A stretch of 64,000 nucleotides of DNA, taken from Pseudomonas peradeniyensis (lineage in GTDB: Bacteria > Pseudomonadota > Gammaproteobacteria > Pseudomonadales > Pseudomonadaceae). The notes under the pieces are model-generated. The model did no database searches. It saw only the letters and a program-made list of their open reading frames with translations, and was not told the origin of the DNA. Numbering within the stretch: position 1 is the stretch's first letter; each line of letters begins with the position of its first letter. A program made the position numbers and the translations under genes. Positions 36,967 through 46,169 of the stretch are shown here, piece by piece. Location: positions 1,612,001 to 1,676,000 of the forward strand of contig NZ_JABWRJ020000001.1 in NCBI RefSeq assembly GCF_014268935.2, given 5' to 3'.

Positions 36967-37866
36967 ATGATCGTCCACGCCAAACCCAACCTGCTGAACG
37001 TGCTGATCACCCTCAAAGGGTCGATTGCCCGGCGCATCGCCCGACGCACCCTCATGGTCAGCGCGCTGGCCTCGCTGATCGTGCTGCTGGAGACCCTGCA
37101 CCCAGCCTTCTACGCCAAGGTCAATGCCACGCCCTTCACCCTGCTGGGCATCTCGCTGTCGATCTTCATGAGCTTTCGCAACAACGCCTGCTACGACCGC
37201 TGGTGGGAGGGCCGCAAGGCCTGGGGCCAGGTGGTCATCGAGGTGCGTTCGTTCATTCGTGCCAGCTGCGTGATCGCCAACCCCGAGCAGCGCGCCCTGC
37301 TGCTGCGCGGACTGTGCGGCTACACCCATGCCCTCGGCGCACGGCTGCGCGGCGAGGACGAGCTCAAGGCCGCCACGCCCTGGGTTGGCGATGCAGCCAG
37401 CCTGCCGCCGCACAACCTCAGCGACGGCATCCTGCAATCGCTGGGCGCGCGCATCTCGCGCTTGGCCCAGTACCAGCAGATCAGCGAATGGCGCTACGTG
37501 ACCCTGGAACAGCGCCTGAAGGGCCTGTCCGAGGCGCAGGCGGCCTGCGAGCGGATCAAGGCCACGCCGCTGCCGTTCCCCTACACCCTGCTGCTGCACC
37601 GCACCATCTACCTGTTCTGCGTGCTGCTGCCGTTCGCTATGGCCGAGCCGCTGGGCTGGCTGGCGCCGCTGTTCACCGCCATCGTCAGCTACACCTTCTT
37701 CGGCCTGGACGCCATCAGCGACGAACTGGAAGACCCGTTCGGCCGCGACGAGAACGACCTGCCCCTGGACGCCATCGTGCGCACCGTCGAGCGCGACGTG
37801 CTCGGCGCCCTGGGCTGCACCGAGTTGCCGCCGGCGCTGCAGCCGGTGGACCACATCCTCAGCTGA
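36967..37866 (+). CDS. bestrophin-family anion channel protein
   Basis: A 299-residue member of the bestrophin/YneE (UPF0187) family. Family features are the beginning NLLNVLITLKGSIARRI, the NACYDRWWEGRKAWG segment and the late SYTFFGLDAISDELEDPFG, with about four membrane helices. Such proteins form pentameric channels for chloride or other small ions. The ATG at 36967 gives the family N-terminus. It is divergent from the FdhF-like gene and lies 90 nt before a porin gene, so it could move an anion related to the molybdo-enzyme. That link is inference. Confidence 0.82.
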   Translation: MIVHAKPNLLNVLITLKGSIARRIARRTLMVSALASLIVLLETLHPAFYAKVNATPFTLLGISLSIFMSFRNNACYDRWWEGRKAWGQVVIEVRSFIRASCVIANPEQRALLLRGLCGYTHALGARLRGEDELKAATPWVGDAASLPPHNLSDGILQSLGARISRLAQYQQISEWRYVTLEQRLKGLSEAQAACERIKATPLPFPYTLLLHRTIYLFCVLLPFAMAEPLGWLAPLFTAIVSYTFFGLDAISDELEDPFGRDENDLPLDAIVRTVERDVLGALGCTELPPALQPVDHILS

Positions 37867-37956
37867 CCCCCCGAACCCCTTGCCCACCCCGGCCAGCACC
37901 ACTGGCCGGCGGCGTTCGCGTGCGCGTCAACCTATCACAACAATGGAGCAGCACCC

Positions 37957-39333
37957 ATGCAACGCACCACCCTCTCCGTGGCCGTGTCCCTGGCCACCCT
38001 GGCGGGCCTCGCGCCCTTGTGCAGCCACGCCGCTGGTTTCCTCGAAGACAGCAAGGCCAGCCTGACCCTGCGCAACTTCTACATCGACACCGACAACCGC
38101 AACGGCAGCGCCGCGCCGAGCAAGCAGAACGAATGGGGCCAGGGCTTCATGCTCAACTACGCCTCGGGCTACACCCAAGGCACGGTCGGCTTCGGCGTTG
38201 ACGCCCTGGGCCTGCTGGGCGTGCGCCTGGATGGCGGCAGCAAGGCCGGCAAGGCCAATGTCGAGCGCCAGCCCGGCACGATCTTCCCGCTGGAGCACGA
38301 TGGTTCGGCGGTGGATGAGTTCAGCAGCCTCGGGTTGACCGCGAAGATGCGTATCGCCCGCACCGAGCTGCGCTACGGCACCCTGCAGCCGAAGCTGCCG
38401 GTGGTGGTGTCCAACGATGCCCGCCTGCTGCCGCTGACCTATGAAGGCGCCCAGCTGACGTCCAACGACTTCACCAACCTGACCCTGACCGCCGGCCAGC
38501 TGGAGCACACCCGCGGGCGCAACTCCACCGACCTGCGCGCCCTGAGCATCGCCGGGGCCAACGGCAGCACCGCCAAGAGCCGCGACAGCAACCACTTCTA
38601 CTTCGCCGGTGCCGACTACAAGGCCAGCAAGCAATTGTTGCTGCAGTACTACTACGGCGAGCTGGACGATTTCTACAATCAGCACTTCTTCGGCCTGGTG
38701 CACAACCTGCCGCTGGGGCCGGGCAACCTGAAGACCGACCTGCGGGTGTTCCTCAGCGACAGCGACGGCAAGAACGCCAGCGCCGCCGGGCGCAAGGACA
38801 ACTACCTGAGCAGCGGTTACTACGGTGGCAACGTAACCAAGGGCGAGGTGGATAACCAGGTGTACAGCGGCATGTTCACCTACAGCCTGAGCGGGCACAG
38901 CCTGGGCGCGGGGTACCAGGTACTGACTGGTGAGAGCGACTTCCCTTACCTGAACCGCGGCGATGGCGAGGGCACCAGCACTTACCTGGTCACCGATGCG
39001 CAGCTGCTCAAGTTCAACCGAGCCGGGGAGCGTACCTGGCTGGCGCGGTATACCTACGACTTCGCGGCGGCCGGGGTGCCGGGGTTGAACTTCAGTGTGC
39101 TGTATCTGAAGGGGGACTCGATCGACACGGCCCATGCTGATCGTGGCGAGTGGGAGCGGGACATCGCGCTAAGTTATGTCACGCCGTCCGGGCCGTTCAA
39201 GGGGCTGGGGCTGGCGTGGAAGAATGCCAGCCTGCGCAGCGGGCTGCCGGCCGGGACCGTGGCGGGGTATGCGGCGCAGCGGGATCAGGATGAGAATCGG
39301 TTGATCGTGAGTTATACGCTGCCGTTGATGTGA
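37957..39333 (+). CDS. OprD-family outer-membrane porin
   Basis: A 458-residue beta-barrel porin. The first about 26 residues are a signal peptide ending in SHA-AGF, and the mature protein begins GFLEDSKASLTLRNFYID, the typical OprD opening. It ends in LIVSYTLPLM with alternating hydrophobic residues. OprD porins of Pseudomonas are selective for small substrates such as basic amino acids or carboxylates; the subgroup cannot be set from sequence by eye. It is probably cotranscribed with the bestrophin gene. It converges with moeA. Confidence 0.88.
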   Translation: MQRTTLSVAVSLATLAGLAPLCSHAAGFLEDSKASLTLRNFYIDTDNRNGSAAPSKQNEWGQGFMLNYASGYTQGTVGFGVDALGLLGVRLDGGSKAGKANVERQPGTIFPLEHDGSAVDEFSSLGLTAKMRIARTELRYGTLQPKLPVVVSNDARLLPLTYEGAQLTSNDFTNLTLTAGQLEHTRGRNSTDLRALSIAGANGSTAKSRDSNHFYFAGADYKASKQLLLQYYYGELDDFYNQHFFGLVHNLPLGPGNLKTDLRVFLSDSDGKNASAAGRKDNYLSSGYYGGNVTKGEVDNQVYSGMFTYSLSGHSLGAGYQVLTGESDFPYLNRGDGEGTSTYLVTDAQLLKFNRAGERTWLARYTYDFAAAGVPGLNFSVLYLKGDSIDTAHADRGEWERDIALSYVTPSGPFKGLGLAWKNASLRSGLPAGTVAGYAAQRDQDENRLIVSYTLPLM

Positions 39334-39451
39334 TGGGATTGGCGCGGCAGGGCTTCGACGTGCTTGGCGATAGTCCTGCTGTGCTCTTGAGATCGCTGAA
39401 ACCCTCTCGTCGAACCCTGAATTCAACAAATCATCCAAGGCATGAAAAAAC

Positions 39452-40666
39452 TCAAACCCCAACCCCCGCAAACCCAATGAAATCCAGCACATCTCCCGCC
39501 TCGAACGTCTCCCCCGCCGGCACCTCGAGCAACCCATCCCCAAGCACCGCGCTGAGCAGTGTCGAGGAGCTCTGGTTCTCCAGCAACCGCGCCCGCCCGC
39601 CATCGAGCCGTACCCGCAGGTACTCCTGGCGCTTGCCAGCCTTGGGCCAGTTAAACCCCGCCACCACCGGTACCCGCAGCGGCTCGACCCGCTCCACGCC
39701 CATCCGCGCCAGCAGGTAAGGCCGCGCCAGCAGCAGGAACGTGACCAGCGCCGACCCCGGATTGCCCGGCAACCCTAAAAGCGGGACCGCGCCCACATGG
39801 CCGAAGGTGAACGGCTTGCCAGGCTTGATCGCCAGCTTCCACAGCTTCACCTCGCCATCCTCACGCAACAGCGCGCCGATGCAGTCGGCATCCCCGACCG
39901 ACACACCCGCGCTACTGATGATCAGCTCGGCACCTTCGGCCCCGGTCAGCGCCGCGCGCAGCCGCAGCGGATCGTCCGGCACACAGCCCAAGTCGATCAC
40001 CTCGCACCCCAGCCGTTCGAGCAACGCAGCCAGCACCACCCGATTGCTGTCGTAAATCTGCCCAGGCCCCAGCGCCGCGCCTTCACCCGCCAGCTCGTCA
40101 CCACTGGAAAGTAGCGCGACCCGTGGCCGGCGCAGCACCGGCAGCTGGGCAAAACCCTGCGACGCCAGCACACCGAGGGTAATCGGGCTGAGCACCGTAC
40201 CCGCTGCCAGCAAAGGCGCCCGAGCACGGATCTCGTTGCCTTGCGGGCGTATATTGTCACCACGGCGCAATGCGTCGAGCGAACGCACCCGCCCTTGCGC
40301 GTCGACCTCACAGTTCTCCTGCAACTGCACACAGTCAGCCCCTGCGGGCACCGGCGCCCCGGTAAACACCCTCGCACAGGTACCTACCTGCAGCGGCTCG
40401 GGCGCCTGCCCGGCGAACACCGTCTGTGACACCGGCAATGGCTGCGCCACCAGGTCGTCCAAGCGCAACGCGTAACCGTCCATGGCACTGTTGGCCCAGG
40501 GCGGCAAGTCGATCGCTGCGCACAAGTCCTCGGCCAATACCCGGCCGTCGGCCCCACGCAATGCCACCTGCTCGACGACGGTGAACGGCTCGGACCTGGC
40601 CAGGGCTAGTAGCTGGCGCAGCGCCTCGTCCACCGCCATCAGCCCGCTCACGAGCGCGTCCCGCAT
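39452..40666 (-). CDS. moeA: molybdopterin molybdenumtransferase MoeA
   Basis: A 404-residue cytoplasmic enzyme that inserts molybdate into adenylylated molybdopterin. Family motifs are WANSAMDGYALR near residue 55, STGDE-like LSSGDELAGEG (about 185), YDSN and the C-terminal beta domain ending in DVLDFIGF. It overlaps moaB by 19 bp, so the two are coupled. It serves the two molybdo-enzymes flanking the locus and probably others. Confidence 0.9.
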   Translation of the reverse strand: MRDALVSGLMAVDEALRQLLALARSEPFTVVEQVALRGADGRVLAEDLCAAIDLPPWANSAMDGYALRLDDLVAQPLPVSQTVFAGQAPEPLQVGTCARVFTGAPVPAGADCVQLQENCEVDAQGRVRSLDALRRGDNIRPQGNEIRARAPLLAAGTVLSPITLGVLASQGFAQLPVLRRPRVALLSSGDELAGEGAALGPGQIYDSNRVVLAALLERLGCEVIDLGCVPDDPLRLRAALTGAEGAELIISSAGVSVGDADCIGALLREDGEVKLWKLAIKPGKPFTFGHVGAVPLLGLPGNPGSALVTFLLLARPYLLARMGVERVEPLRVPVVAGFNWPKAGKRQEYLRVRLDGGRARLLENQSSSTLLSAVLGDGLLEVPAGETFEAGDVLDFIGFAGVGV

Positions 40667-41187
40667 AGGTTAGCTGCCTTCAGATGCGGCACGAAATTGC
40701 ACGGACGGTGCCGTGCGTCAAGTTGCTCGACCAAGATACCTTCCCAGGCGGTGCGGCAGGCACCAGTGGAACCCGGCAGGCAGCAGACCAGCGTGCCATT
40801 GGCCAGGCCCGCCAGGGCGCGGGTCTGTACTGTGGAGGTGCCGATGTCGAGGATCGACAAGGCGCGGAACAACTCGCCGAAACCGTCGATATGCTTGTCC
40901 AGCAGGCAACTGACCGCCTCCGGCGTGCTGTCGCGCCCAGTGAAACCGGTGCCACCGGTAATCAGCACCACCTGCACACCCTCGTCGGCGATCCAGCCGG
41001 CCACCTGTGCACGGATTTTGTACAGATCGTCCTTGAGCAACGCCCTGGCCACCAGGCGGTGGCCCATATCCACCGCGCGACTGGCCAGCAGCTCGCCGGA
41101 GGTGTCTGTTTCGAACGTGCGGGTATCGCTGACCGTCAGCACGGCAATATTCAGTGGGACAAATACAGCATCGGGTTTGGCACTCAT
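40648..41187 (-). CDS. moaB: molybdopterin adenylyltransferase-like MoaB
   Basis: A 179-residue MoaB/MogA-family protein. The molybdopterin-binding signature ITGGTGFTGRDSTPEA lies near residues 75-90, and the SDTRTFETDTSG loop near 20-31. It activates molybdopterin with ATP before MoeA acts. It overlaps moeA and is divergent from the LysR gene across 265 bp that contain CTCTATC half-sites and two inverted ATTGGACG motifs. Confidence 0.9.
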   Translation of the reverse strand: MSAKPDAVFVPLNIAVLTVSDTRTFETDTSGELLASRAVDMGHRLVARALLKDDLYKIRAQVAGWIADEGVQVVLITGGTGFTGRDSTPEAVSCLLDKHIDGFGELFRALSILDIGTSTVQTRALAGLANGTLVCCLPGSTGACRTAWEGILVEQLDARHRPCNFVPHLKAANLCGTRS

Positions 41188-41246
41188 ATCTTGGCACTCT
41201 GATAATTCGACAATACGCTCGAGAAACTAGAGCGTCCCCGACATCA

Positions 41247-41341
41247 CGTCCAATCGATAATACTCAATATATCATAAGCGGCCTCTATCGCCCTTCATCA
41301 TCAGCCCCCTCTATCACTTCTTAGTAATTTCTCATTGGACG
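41247..41341. promoter_or_regulatory. moaB-lysR intergenic motif cluster
   Basis: CTCTATC at 41283-41289 and CTCTATCAC at 41309-41317 are direct repeats 26 bp apart and match the half of the palindrome at 36840-36864. ATTGGACG occurs on the minus strand at 41247-41254 and on the plus strand at 41334-41341; a third copy is at 36892-36899 before the bestrophin gene. The positions suit regulation by the LysR protein encoded next door. Confidence 0.55.
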
Positions 41342-41452
41342 ATATTTAATCTTCGCTTTACTTTTTATCTCCCTGAAGCCTGGCCTCACTCATACATTCA
41401 AGTGCCATGCATCGCTGTTTTCGCTTTTTTAAATCAATCGGCAAGGCGACCC

Positions 41453-42373
41453 ATGGATATCAAACAGCTTAAGTTCCTTATTGCCTTGGACCAGACCCGA
41501 CATTTCGGTCAGGCCGCTGCTTTGTGCCATATCACACAGCCGACCCTGTCGATGCGACTGCGCAATCTGGAAGACGAACTAGGCCTTATGCTGGTTGCTC
41601 GCGGCCAGCGTTTCGAGGGATTTACCGAAGCCGGCGAACGCATTCTGGCCTGGACCCGCACGCTGCTGGCAGCCTACGACGGCCTGCAAGCCGAGGCCGC
41701 CAGTTGCCGTGGACGTATTGTCGGCAGGCTACGCATCGGTATGGTGCCGCTGTCCAGCTTCAACCTGATGGACTTGCTCAAGCCACTGACCGACGGCTAC
41801 CCGCAACTACAGGTGCAGCTGTTATCGCTGAGCTCGGAACAGGTGACTGACGGCCTGAGCCGCAACCAGCTCGACCTTGGCATCTGTTATCTCGACCAGA
41901 TCAACCGTAGTTACTTCGACGTGATCGAGTTGGGTGCCACACGCATGGGCCTGTTGTACGACACTCGGTGGTTCGCTTTCGACAGCCCATGCCTGACCTG
42001 GGAGGCCCTGGCCGGTCTTCCGCTGGGGCTGCTGTCCCAAGGTATGCACTATCGCCAGTCCATCGACCTGAGCTTTCGCAGCCGAGGACTCCATCCTCAG
42101 CCGATCCTCGAAAGCGACTCCACCTACCAGCTGGTTCAGGGCGTCTGCGCTGGTCTTTGCTGCGCAATCATGCCGCTGGACCATGGCCTGGAAGGACTTA
42201 GCGAACACATCCACATCCATCCGATCAGCGATGCCAGCATCCGTGCCCCATTGGGTCTGCTGCTTCGTCGCAGCGAACCGCGCTCGGCCCTGGCACAGCA
42301 GTGCTTCGCCGAAGCCCGCCTGCTGCTGTGCCCGCAGGCGCAGCCCTCTCCCCAGCCTCTGGAACTCTCATGA
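41453..42373 (+). CDS. LysR-family transcriptional regulator
   Basis: A 306-residue regulator. The winged helix-turn-helix covers residues 1-60 ([33 protein letters not shown]), followed by the periplasmic-binding-protein-like effector domain. The ATG at 41453 has AAGG upstream and gives the family start; the frame opens earlier at 41402. It overlaps moaC by 4 bp, so regulator and cofactor genes are made together. It probably controls the surrounding molybdenum and respiratory genes through CTCTATCAC-type sites. The effector is unknown. Confidence 0.85.
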   Translation: MDIKQLKFLIALDQTRHFGQAAALCHITQPTLSMRLRNLEDELGLMLVARGQRFEGFTEAGERILAWTRTLLAAYDGLQAEAASCRGRIVGRLRIGMVPLSSFNLMDLLKPLTDGYPQLQVQLLSLSSEQVTDGLSRNQLDLGICYLDQINRSYFDVIELGATRMGLLYDTRWFAFDSPCLTWEALAGLPLGLLSQGMHYRQSIDLSFRSRGLHPQPILESDSTYQLVQGVCAGLCCAIMPLDHGLEGLSEHIHIHPISDASIRAPLGLLLRRSEPRSALAQQCFAEARLLLCPQAQPSPQPLELS

Positions 42374-42873
42374 ACGATGCCGCCGCCTCTCCCGACGCCC
42401 TGACACACCTTGACAGCCGCGGCCATGCGCACATGGTCGATGTCAGCGACAAACCCGACACCCGCCGGGAAGCCATAGCCGAAGCCTGGGTGCGCATGAA
42501 GCCGGAAACTTTGGCCCTGATCAGCGCCGGCGGCCATCCCAAGGGCGATGTCTTCGCGGTGGCGCGGATCGCAGGGATCATGGCCGCCAAGCGCACCCAC
42601 GAACTGGTCCCGCTGTGCCACCCGCTGTTGCTGACCGCGGTCAGCGTCGAGCTCAAGGCGGTGGCGCCGGACTCAGTGCGGATCATCGCCAGCGTCGCGC
42701 TTAACGGTACGACCGGCGTCGAGATGGAAGCGCTAACCGCCGCCAGTGTGGCCGCCCTGACCCTTTACGACATGTGCAAGGCCGTCGACCGCAGCATGCA
42801 GATCGACTGGCTGCGCCTACTGCGCAAGTCCGGCGGGCGCTCGGGGCTATACCAGGCCGAGGTGGGACCATGA
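42370..42873 (+). CDS. moaC: cyclic pyranopterin monophosphate synthase MoaC
   Basis: A 167-residue enzyme that makes cyclic pyranopterin monophosphate from the MoaA product, the first stage of molybdopterin synthesis. The family blocks [29 protein letters not shown] and [23 protein letters not shown] are all present. The ATG at 42370 overlaps the lysR stop, and its stop overlaps moaD. No moaA is in the window, so a copy elsewhere must supply the earlier step. Confidence 0.93.
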   Translation: MNDAAASPDALTHLDSRGHAHMVDVSDKPDTRREAIAEAWVRMKPETLALISAGGHPKGDVFAVARIAGIMAAKRTHELVPLCHPLLLTAVSVELKAVAPDSVRIIASVALNGTTGVEMEALTAASVAALTLYDMCKAVDRSMQIDWLRLLRKSGGRSGLYQAEVGP

Positions 42874-43121
42874 TCCAGGTGCACTACTTCGCGCGTTACC
42901 GCGAGCTGCTGGGCAGCGACGGCGAAACCGTAGCCTGGGAGCCCGCGATGGCCTGCCTGCGCGACCTACGCGAGCGGCTTGCCGGCCGCGGTGGCCCATG
43001 GACGCAAACCCTCGGCCAGGCCAACCTCATGTGCGCACGTAACCAGGAACTGTGCGCATTGGACGAGCCGTTGTGCGACGGTGACGACATTGCCTTCTTC
43101 CCCCCCGTCACAGGGGGTTAG
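42870..43121 (+). CDS. moaD: molybdopterin synthase sulfur carrier subunit MoaD
   Basis: An 83-residue ubiquitin-like protein whose C-terminal Gly-Gly (PPVTGG) would be thiocarboxylated to give sulphur to molybdopterin. It begins [15 protein letters not shown] as usual and overlaps moaC by 4 bp. The partner moaE does not follow it here, which is unusual, because moaD and moaE are normally adjacent. Confidence 0.92.
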   Translation: MIQVHYFARYRELLGSDGETVAWEPAMACLRDLRERLAGRGGPWTQTLGQANLMCARNQELCALDEPLCDGDDIAFFPPVTGG

Positions 43122-43357
43122 GCCATTGCGCGCCAGGTGGGCGATCGGATAGTCGATTCGCCTGTTTAGCCCGTCAATGAGTTGTTTCGCTGGAAGATTC
43201 AATTTTTATGGTCCCTCTCGGCACTTCTAACTTAACTATTCTCTGTGCACCGATGTACGGCATTTGGCGCAAGCCGGGGAAAGTTTTACATGTTCCGCGA
43301 TCCGCCCTTACGTCGGGGAACGATACTTTATGGCTGTCAATTATCGACTTATGTCTG

Positions 43358-43381
43358 CCCCGCCACTCGAGTGTGGCGGGG
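43358..43381. terminator. hairpin between moaD and cydB copy 2
   Basis: CCCCGCCAC and GTGGCGGGG form a perfect 9-bp stem around a 6-nt loop, 11 nt beyond the cydB stop. Neither side has a T-run, so it may protect mRNA ends or stop both convergent transcripts weakly. The rest of 43122-43357 shows nothing else. Confidence 0.5.
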
Positions 43382-43392
43382 CTGCAAGCCGA

Positions 43393-44400
43393 TCAATGAT
43401 AACCATCACCCACTTTCACCTTGCCGCGGAATACGTAGTAGCTCCAGGCGGTGTACACCAGGATGAACGGTAAGATGAACAGCGCGCCGATCAGCGCGAA
43501 TAGTTGGCTGGACACGGGGGATGCGGCCTGCCACATGGTGATCGACGGGGGGATAATGTTCGGCCAGATGCTGATACCCAGGCCACTGTAGCCGAGGAAG
43601 ATCACTACCAAGGTGAGTAGGAAGGGCGAAGCGGTGGCCCGGTGTGCCAGCGTGGTCAAGGTGGCGATGAAGCAGAACAGCAGAAGCAATGGCACCGGCA
43701 GGAAGTAGAACAGGTTGGGCAGGCTGAACCAGCGCTGGGCGATTTCTGGGTGGATGAGCGGTGTCCACACGCTTATCACGGCAATGACACCCAGCAGGCC
43801 CCAGATGAAATAGGACGAGTAACGGTACATCTCTTCCTGTAGGCGGCCTTCGGTCTTCATGATCAGCCAGGTGCTACCCAGTTGCGCATAAGCCAGTAAC
43901 AACGCAAAGCCGCAAAATAGAGGGAACGGCCGACACCAGTCGAGTGGGCCGCCAGCATACATGTTGTTCTCCACCGGAATACCATCGAGGAATGCACCCA
44001 GGGCAACGCCCTGGGTGAAGGTGGCGACGATCGACCCGCCAATGAAGGCCTTGTCCCACCAATGGCGGCTGCGCTCGCTGGCTTTGAAACGGAACTCGAA
44101 GGCCACGCCGCGGAAGATCAGGCCCAACAGCATCAGTACCAGCGGCAAGTAGAGTGCGCTGAGTATCACTGAATAGGCCAGTGGGAAGGCGCCGAACAAG
44201 CCCGCACCGCCCAGCACCAGCCAAGTCTCGTTGCCGTCCCACACCGGCGCGACGGTATTCATCATGACGTCGCGCTCTTCCTTGTCCTTGATCGCCAGGA
44301 AGAGAATGCCGATGCCGAGGTCGAATCCGTCCATGATGACGTACATCATGACCCCAAAAATAATGATCAATGCCCAGATCAGCGTGATATCGACGCCCAT
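43393..44400 (-). CDS. cydB: cytochrome bd-type (CioB-like) quinol oxidase subunit II, copy 2
   Basis: A 335-residue membrane subunit clearly homologous to copy 1 (31846-32862): MYVIMDGFDLGIGILFL near the start, TVAPVWDGNETWLV, and the same C-terminal ending YYVFRGKVKVGDGYH. The two have diverged well beyond recent duplication. It lies 38 nt after cydA copy 2, forming a second complete oxidase. Confidence 0.92.
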   Translation of the reverse strand: MGVDITLIWALIIIFGVMMYVIMDGFDLGIGILFLAIKDKEERDVMMNTVAPVWDGNETWLVLGGAGLFGAFPLAYSVILSALYLPLVLMLLGLIFRGVAFEFRFKASERSRHWWDKAFIGGSIVATFTQGVALGAFLDGIPVENNMYAGGPLDWCRPFPLFCGFALLLAYAQLGSTWLIMKTEGRLQEEMYRYSSYFIWGLLGVIAVISVWTPLIHPEIAQRWFSLPNLFYFLPVPLLLLFCFIATLTTLAHRATASPFLLTLVVIFLGYSGLGISIWPNIIPPSITMWQAASPVSSQLFALIGALFILPFILVYTAWSYYVFRGKVKVGDGYH

Positions 44401-44438
44401 AGCAGTCGCTCCTCAAGTTCCAATCGTATTCTGCACGC

Positions 44439-45845
44439 TCAATGATCGTCTGCTGCGGACATAGGGCGTGCCGGCGTATTCGACTGGCCGGCTGCGCCTT
44501 CGGTCGAGGGCGCAGCCTCGTGTGGATGAGGCCCTTTGTGCACCAGCTTGAGCATGTAGGTGATACCGGTACCGAACAGCACGAAGTACACCAGCACGAA
44601 TAGGATCAGGCTAATGCTCATTTCTCCCACGGTCAGTGGTGATACCGCATCCTTTGTCCGCATGAGTCCGTACACGACCCAAGGCTGGCGGCCCATCTCG
44701 GTGGTCACCCAACCCGCCAGCAGAGCGATCAAACCGGACGGCCCCATGCATAGCATGAACTTCAGGAACAGCGGTGTGGTGTGCAGCCGGTCGCCACGGC
44801 GCAGCCACAGGCTCCAGAGCCCGGCGAGGATCATCAGCAGGCCCATGCTCACCATCAGCCGGAAGGTCCAGAAGATCACCGTGGAGTTCGGGCGATCCTC
44901 AGGCGGGAACGACTTCAGCGCCGGGATCTGGCGATCGAGGCTGTGGGTCAGGATCAGGCTGCCTAGGTAGGGCACCTCGATGGCGTAGTGGGTCTTCTCA
45001 GCTTTCATATCCGGCCAGCCGGCCAGAATAAGCGGCGACGGCTCACCGGGAATGTTTTCCCAGTGTCCTTCGATAGCGGCGATCTTCGCCGGTTGGTGCT
45101 CCAGGGTATTCAGGCCGTGGGCGTCACCGACTACGGCCTGGATCGGTGCCACCACCAGGGCCATCCAACAGGCCATCGACAACATGGTGCGGGCTGATTC
45201 GATGTTCTTGCCACGCAGCAGATGCCAAGCCCCGGAAGCGCCAACGAAGAACGCGGTAGCCAGGAACGCGGCGATTGCCATGTGCGCCAGGCGGAAGGGG
45301 AACGACGGGTTAAAGATGACCGCCAGCCAGTCCACTGGGACAGCACGGCCGTCGATGATTGCATGGCCCTGAGGTGTGTGCATCCAACTGTTGGAGGAGA
45401 GGATCCAGAACGTAGAGATCAATGTGCCTATCGCAACCATGGCGGTGGCGAACATGTGCAGCCCTCGCCCCACACGATCCCAGCCGAAAAGCATCACGCC
45501 GAGGAAGCCCGCTTCAAGGAAGAACGCGGTCAATACTTCATAAGTGAGTAGAGGGCCGGTAATGCCTCCAGCGAAGTAGGAAAACTGGGACCAGTTGGTG
45601 CCAAACTGGTAAGCCATCACCAGTCCGGAAACTACACCCATGCCGAAGTTCAAGGCAAAAATCTTTATCCAGAACGTATACAGCTCGCGATACACATCAC
45701 GACCGGTCTTCAGCCAGAGCCCTTCTAATACGGTGAGGTAACTAGCAAGCCCTATTGTGATCGCAGGAAAAATTATATGAACAGCGACAGTGAAGGCAAA
45801 CTGTAACCGTGCCAGATCGAGCGCCAACGTATTGTATGTGTCCAT
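44439..45845 (-). CDS. cydA: cytochrome bd-type (CioA-like) quinol oxidase subunit I, copy 2
   Basis: A 468-residue subunit. The haem-ligand histidine is H23 (VAVHIIFPAITIG), a second is in RLAHMAIAAFL, and GRQPWVVYG is conserved; the quinol loop is short as in CIO oxidases. It is divergent from the second FdhF-like gene, unlike copy 1, which is codirectional with its FdhF-like gene. The 324-bp gap between them is AT-rich and carries a small palindrome at 45877. Confidence 0.92.
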   Translation of the reverse strand: MDTYNTLALDLARLQFAFTVAVHIIFPAITIGLASYLTVLEGLWLKTGRDVYRELYTFWIKIFALNFGMGVVSGLVMAYQFGTNWSQFSYFAGGITGPLLTYEVLTAFFLEAGFLGVMLFGWDRVGRGLHMFATAMVAIGTLISTFWILSSNSWMHTPQGHAIIDGRAVPVDWLAVIFNPSFPFRLAHMAIAAFLATAFFVGASGAWHLLRGKNIESARTMLSMACWMALVVAPIQAVVGDAHGLNTLEHQPAKIAAIEGHWENIPGEPSPLILAGWPDMKAEKTHYAIEVPYLGSLILTHSLDRQIPALKSFPPEDRPNSTVIFWTFRLMVSMGLLMILAGLWSLWLRRGDRLHTTPLFLKFMLCMGPSGLIALLAGWVTTEMGRQPWVVYGLMRTKDAVSPLTVGEMSISLILFVLVYFVLFGTGITYMLKLVHKGPHPHEAAPSTEGAAGQSNTPARPMSAADDH

Positions 45846-46169
45846 GCTTTCTCTGCCTCAGCTGGATTTGGGGCAAATTCGCAAATGCGAATCAGATGCA
45901 TCATATTTGACTGGACATGACCAACTTTCCATCGAGCTCATGATGGGTAGCGTAGTGTGTGGAGGATAGATCATGCGCGAAAAAATCCTGGAAGAATTTA
46001 GGATAAAACAGTGACCACATTGGATCCTGAAACTTAATTTGCCTTTCCTCAATGAAGCTGTATCTTTTTACTGTCCTAAATGATGCGTGTTCCTGTGGCC
46101 GAAATAGCGGAAATCTACTACTTGATACGGCTTTATATTAATTAAATATAAATCGTTTTCGGAGCAACC
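45846..46169. promoter_or_regulatory. divergent promoter region, cydA copy 2 and fdhF-like copy 2
   Basis: A 324-bp AT-rich gap. It holds the palindrome ATTCGC-AAAT-GCGAAT (45877-45892), 31 nt upstream of the cydA start, and a 13-codon frame with a good ribosome site (45973). A GAGCAACC stretch before 46170 is only a weak ribosome site. I find no FNR/ANR box of the form TTGAT-N4-ATCAA. Confidence 0.45.
45973..46014 (+). CDS. possible 13-residue leader peptide
   Basis: GGAGG lies 7 nt before an ATG that starts a 13-codon frame (MREKILEEFRIKQ), 155 nt upstream of the FdhF-like gene. The ribosome site is stronger than that of the large gene. It could be an upstream regulatory frame. Chance occurrence is possible. 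Confidence 0.25.
   Translation: MREKILEEFRIKQ

Noticed and set aside
37927..39135. 402-codon minus-strand frame opposite the OprD porin
   Set aside because: Valine/glutamine-rich low-complexity shadow; the porin has signal peptide and barrel pattern.
45846..46169. FNR/ANR box for the second bd oxidase
   Set aside because: No TTGAT-N4-ATCAA or one-mismatch version was found in the gap.
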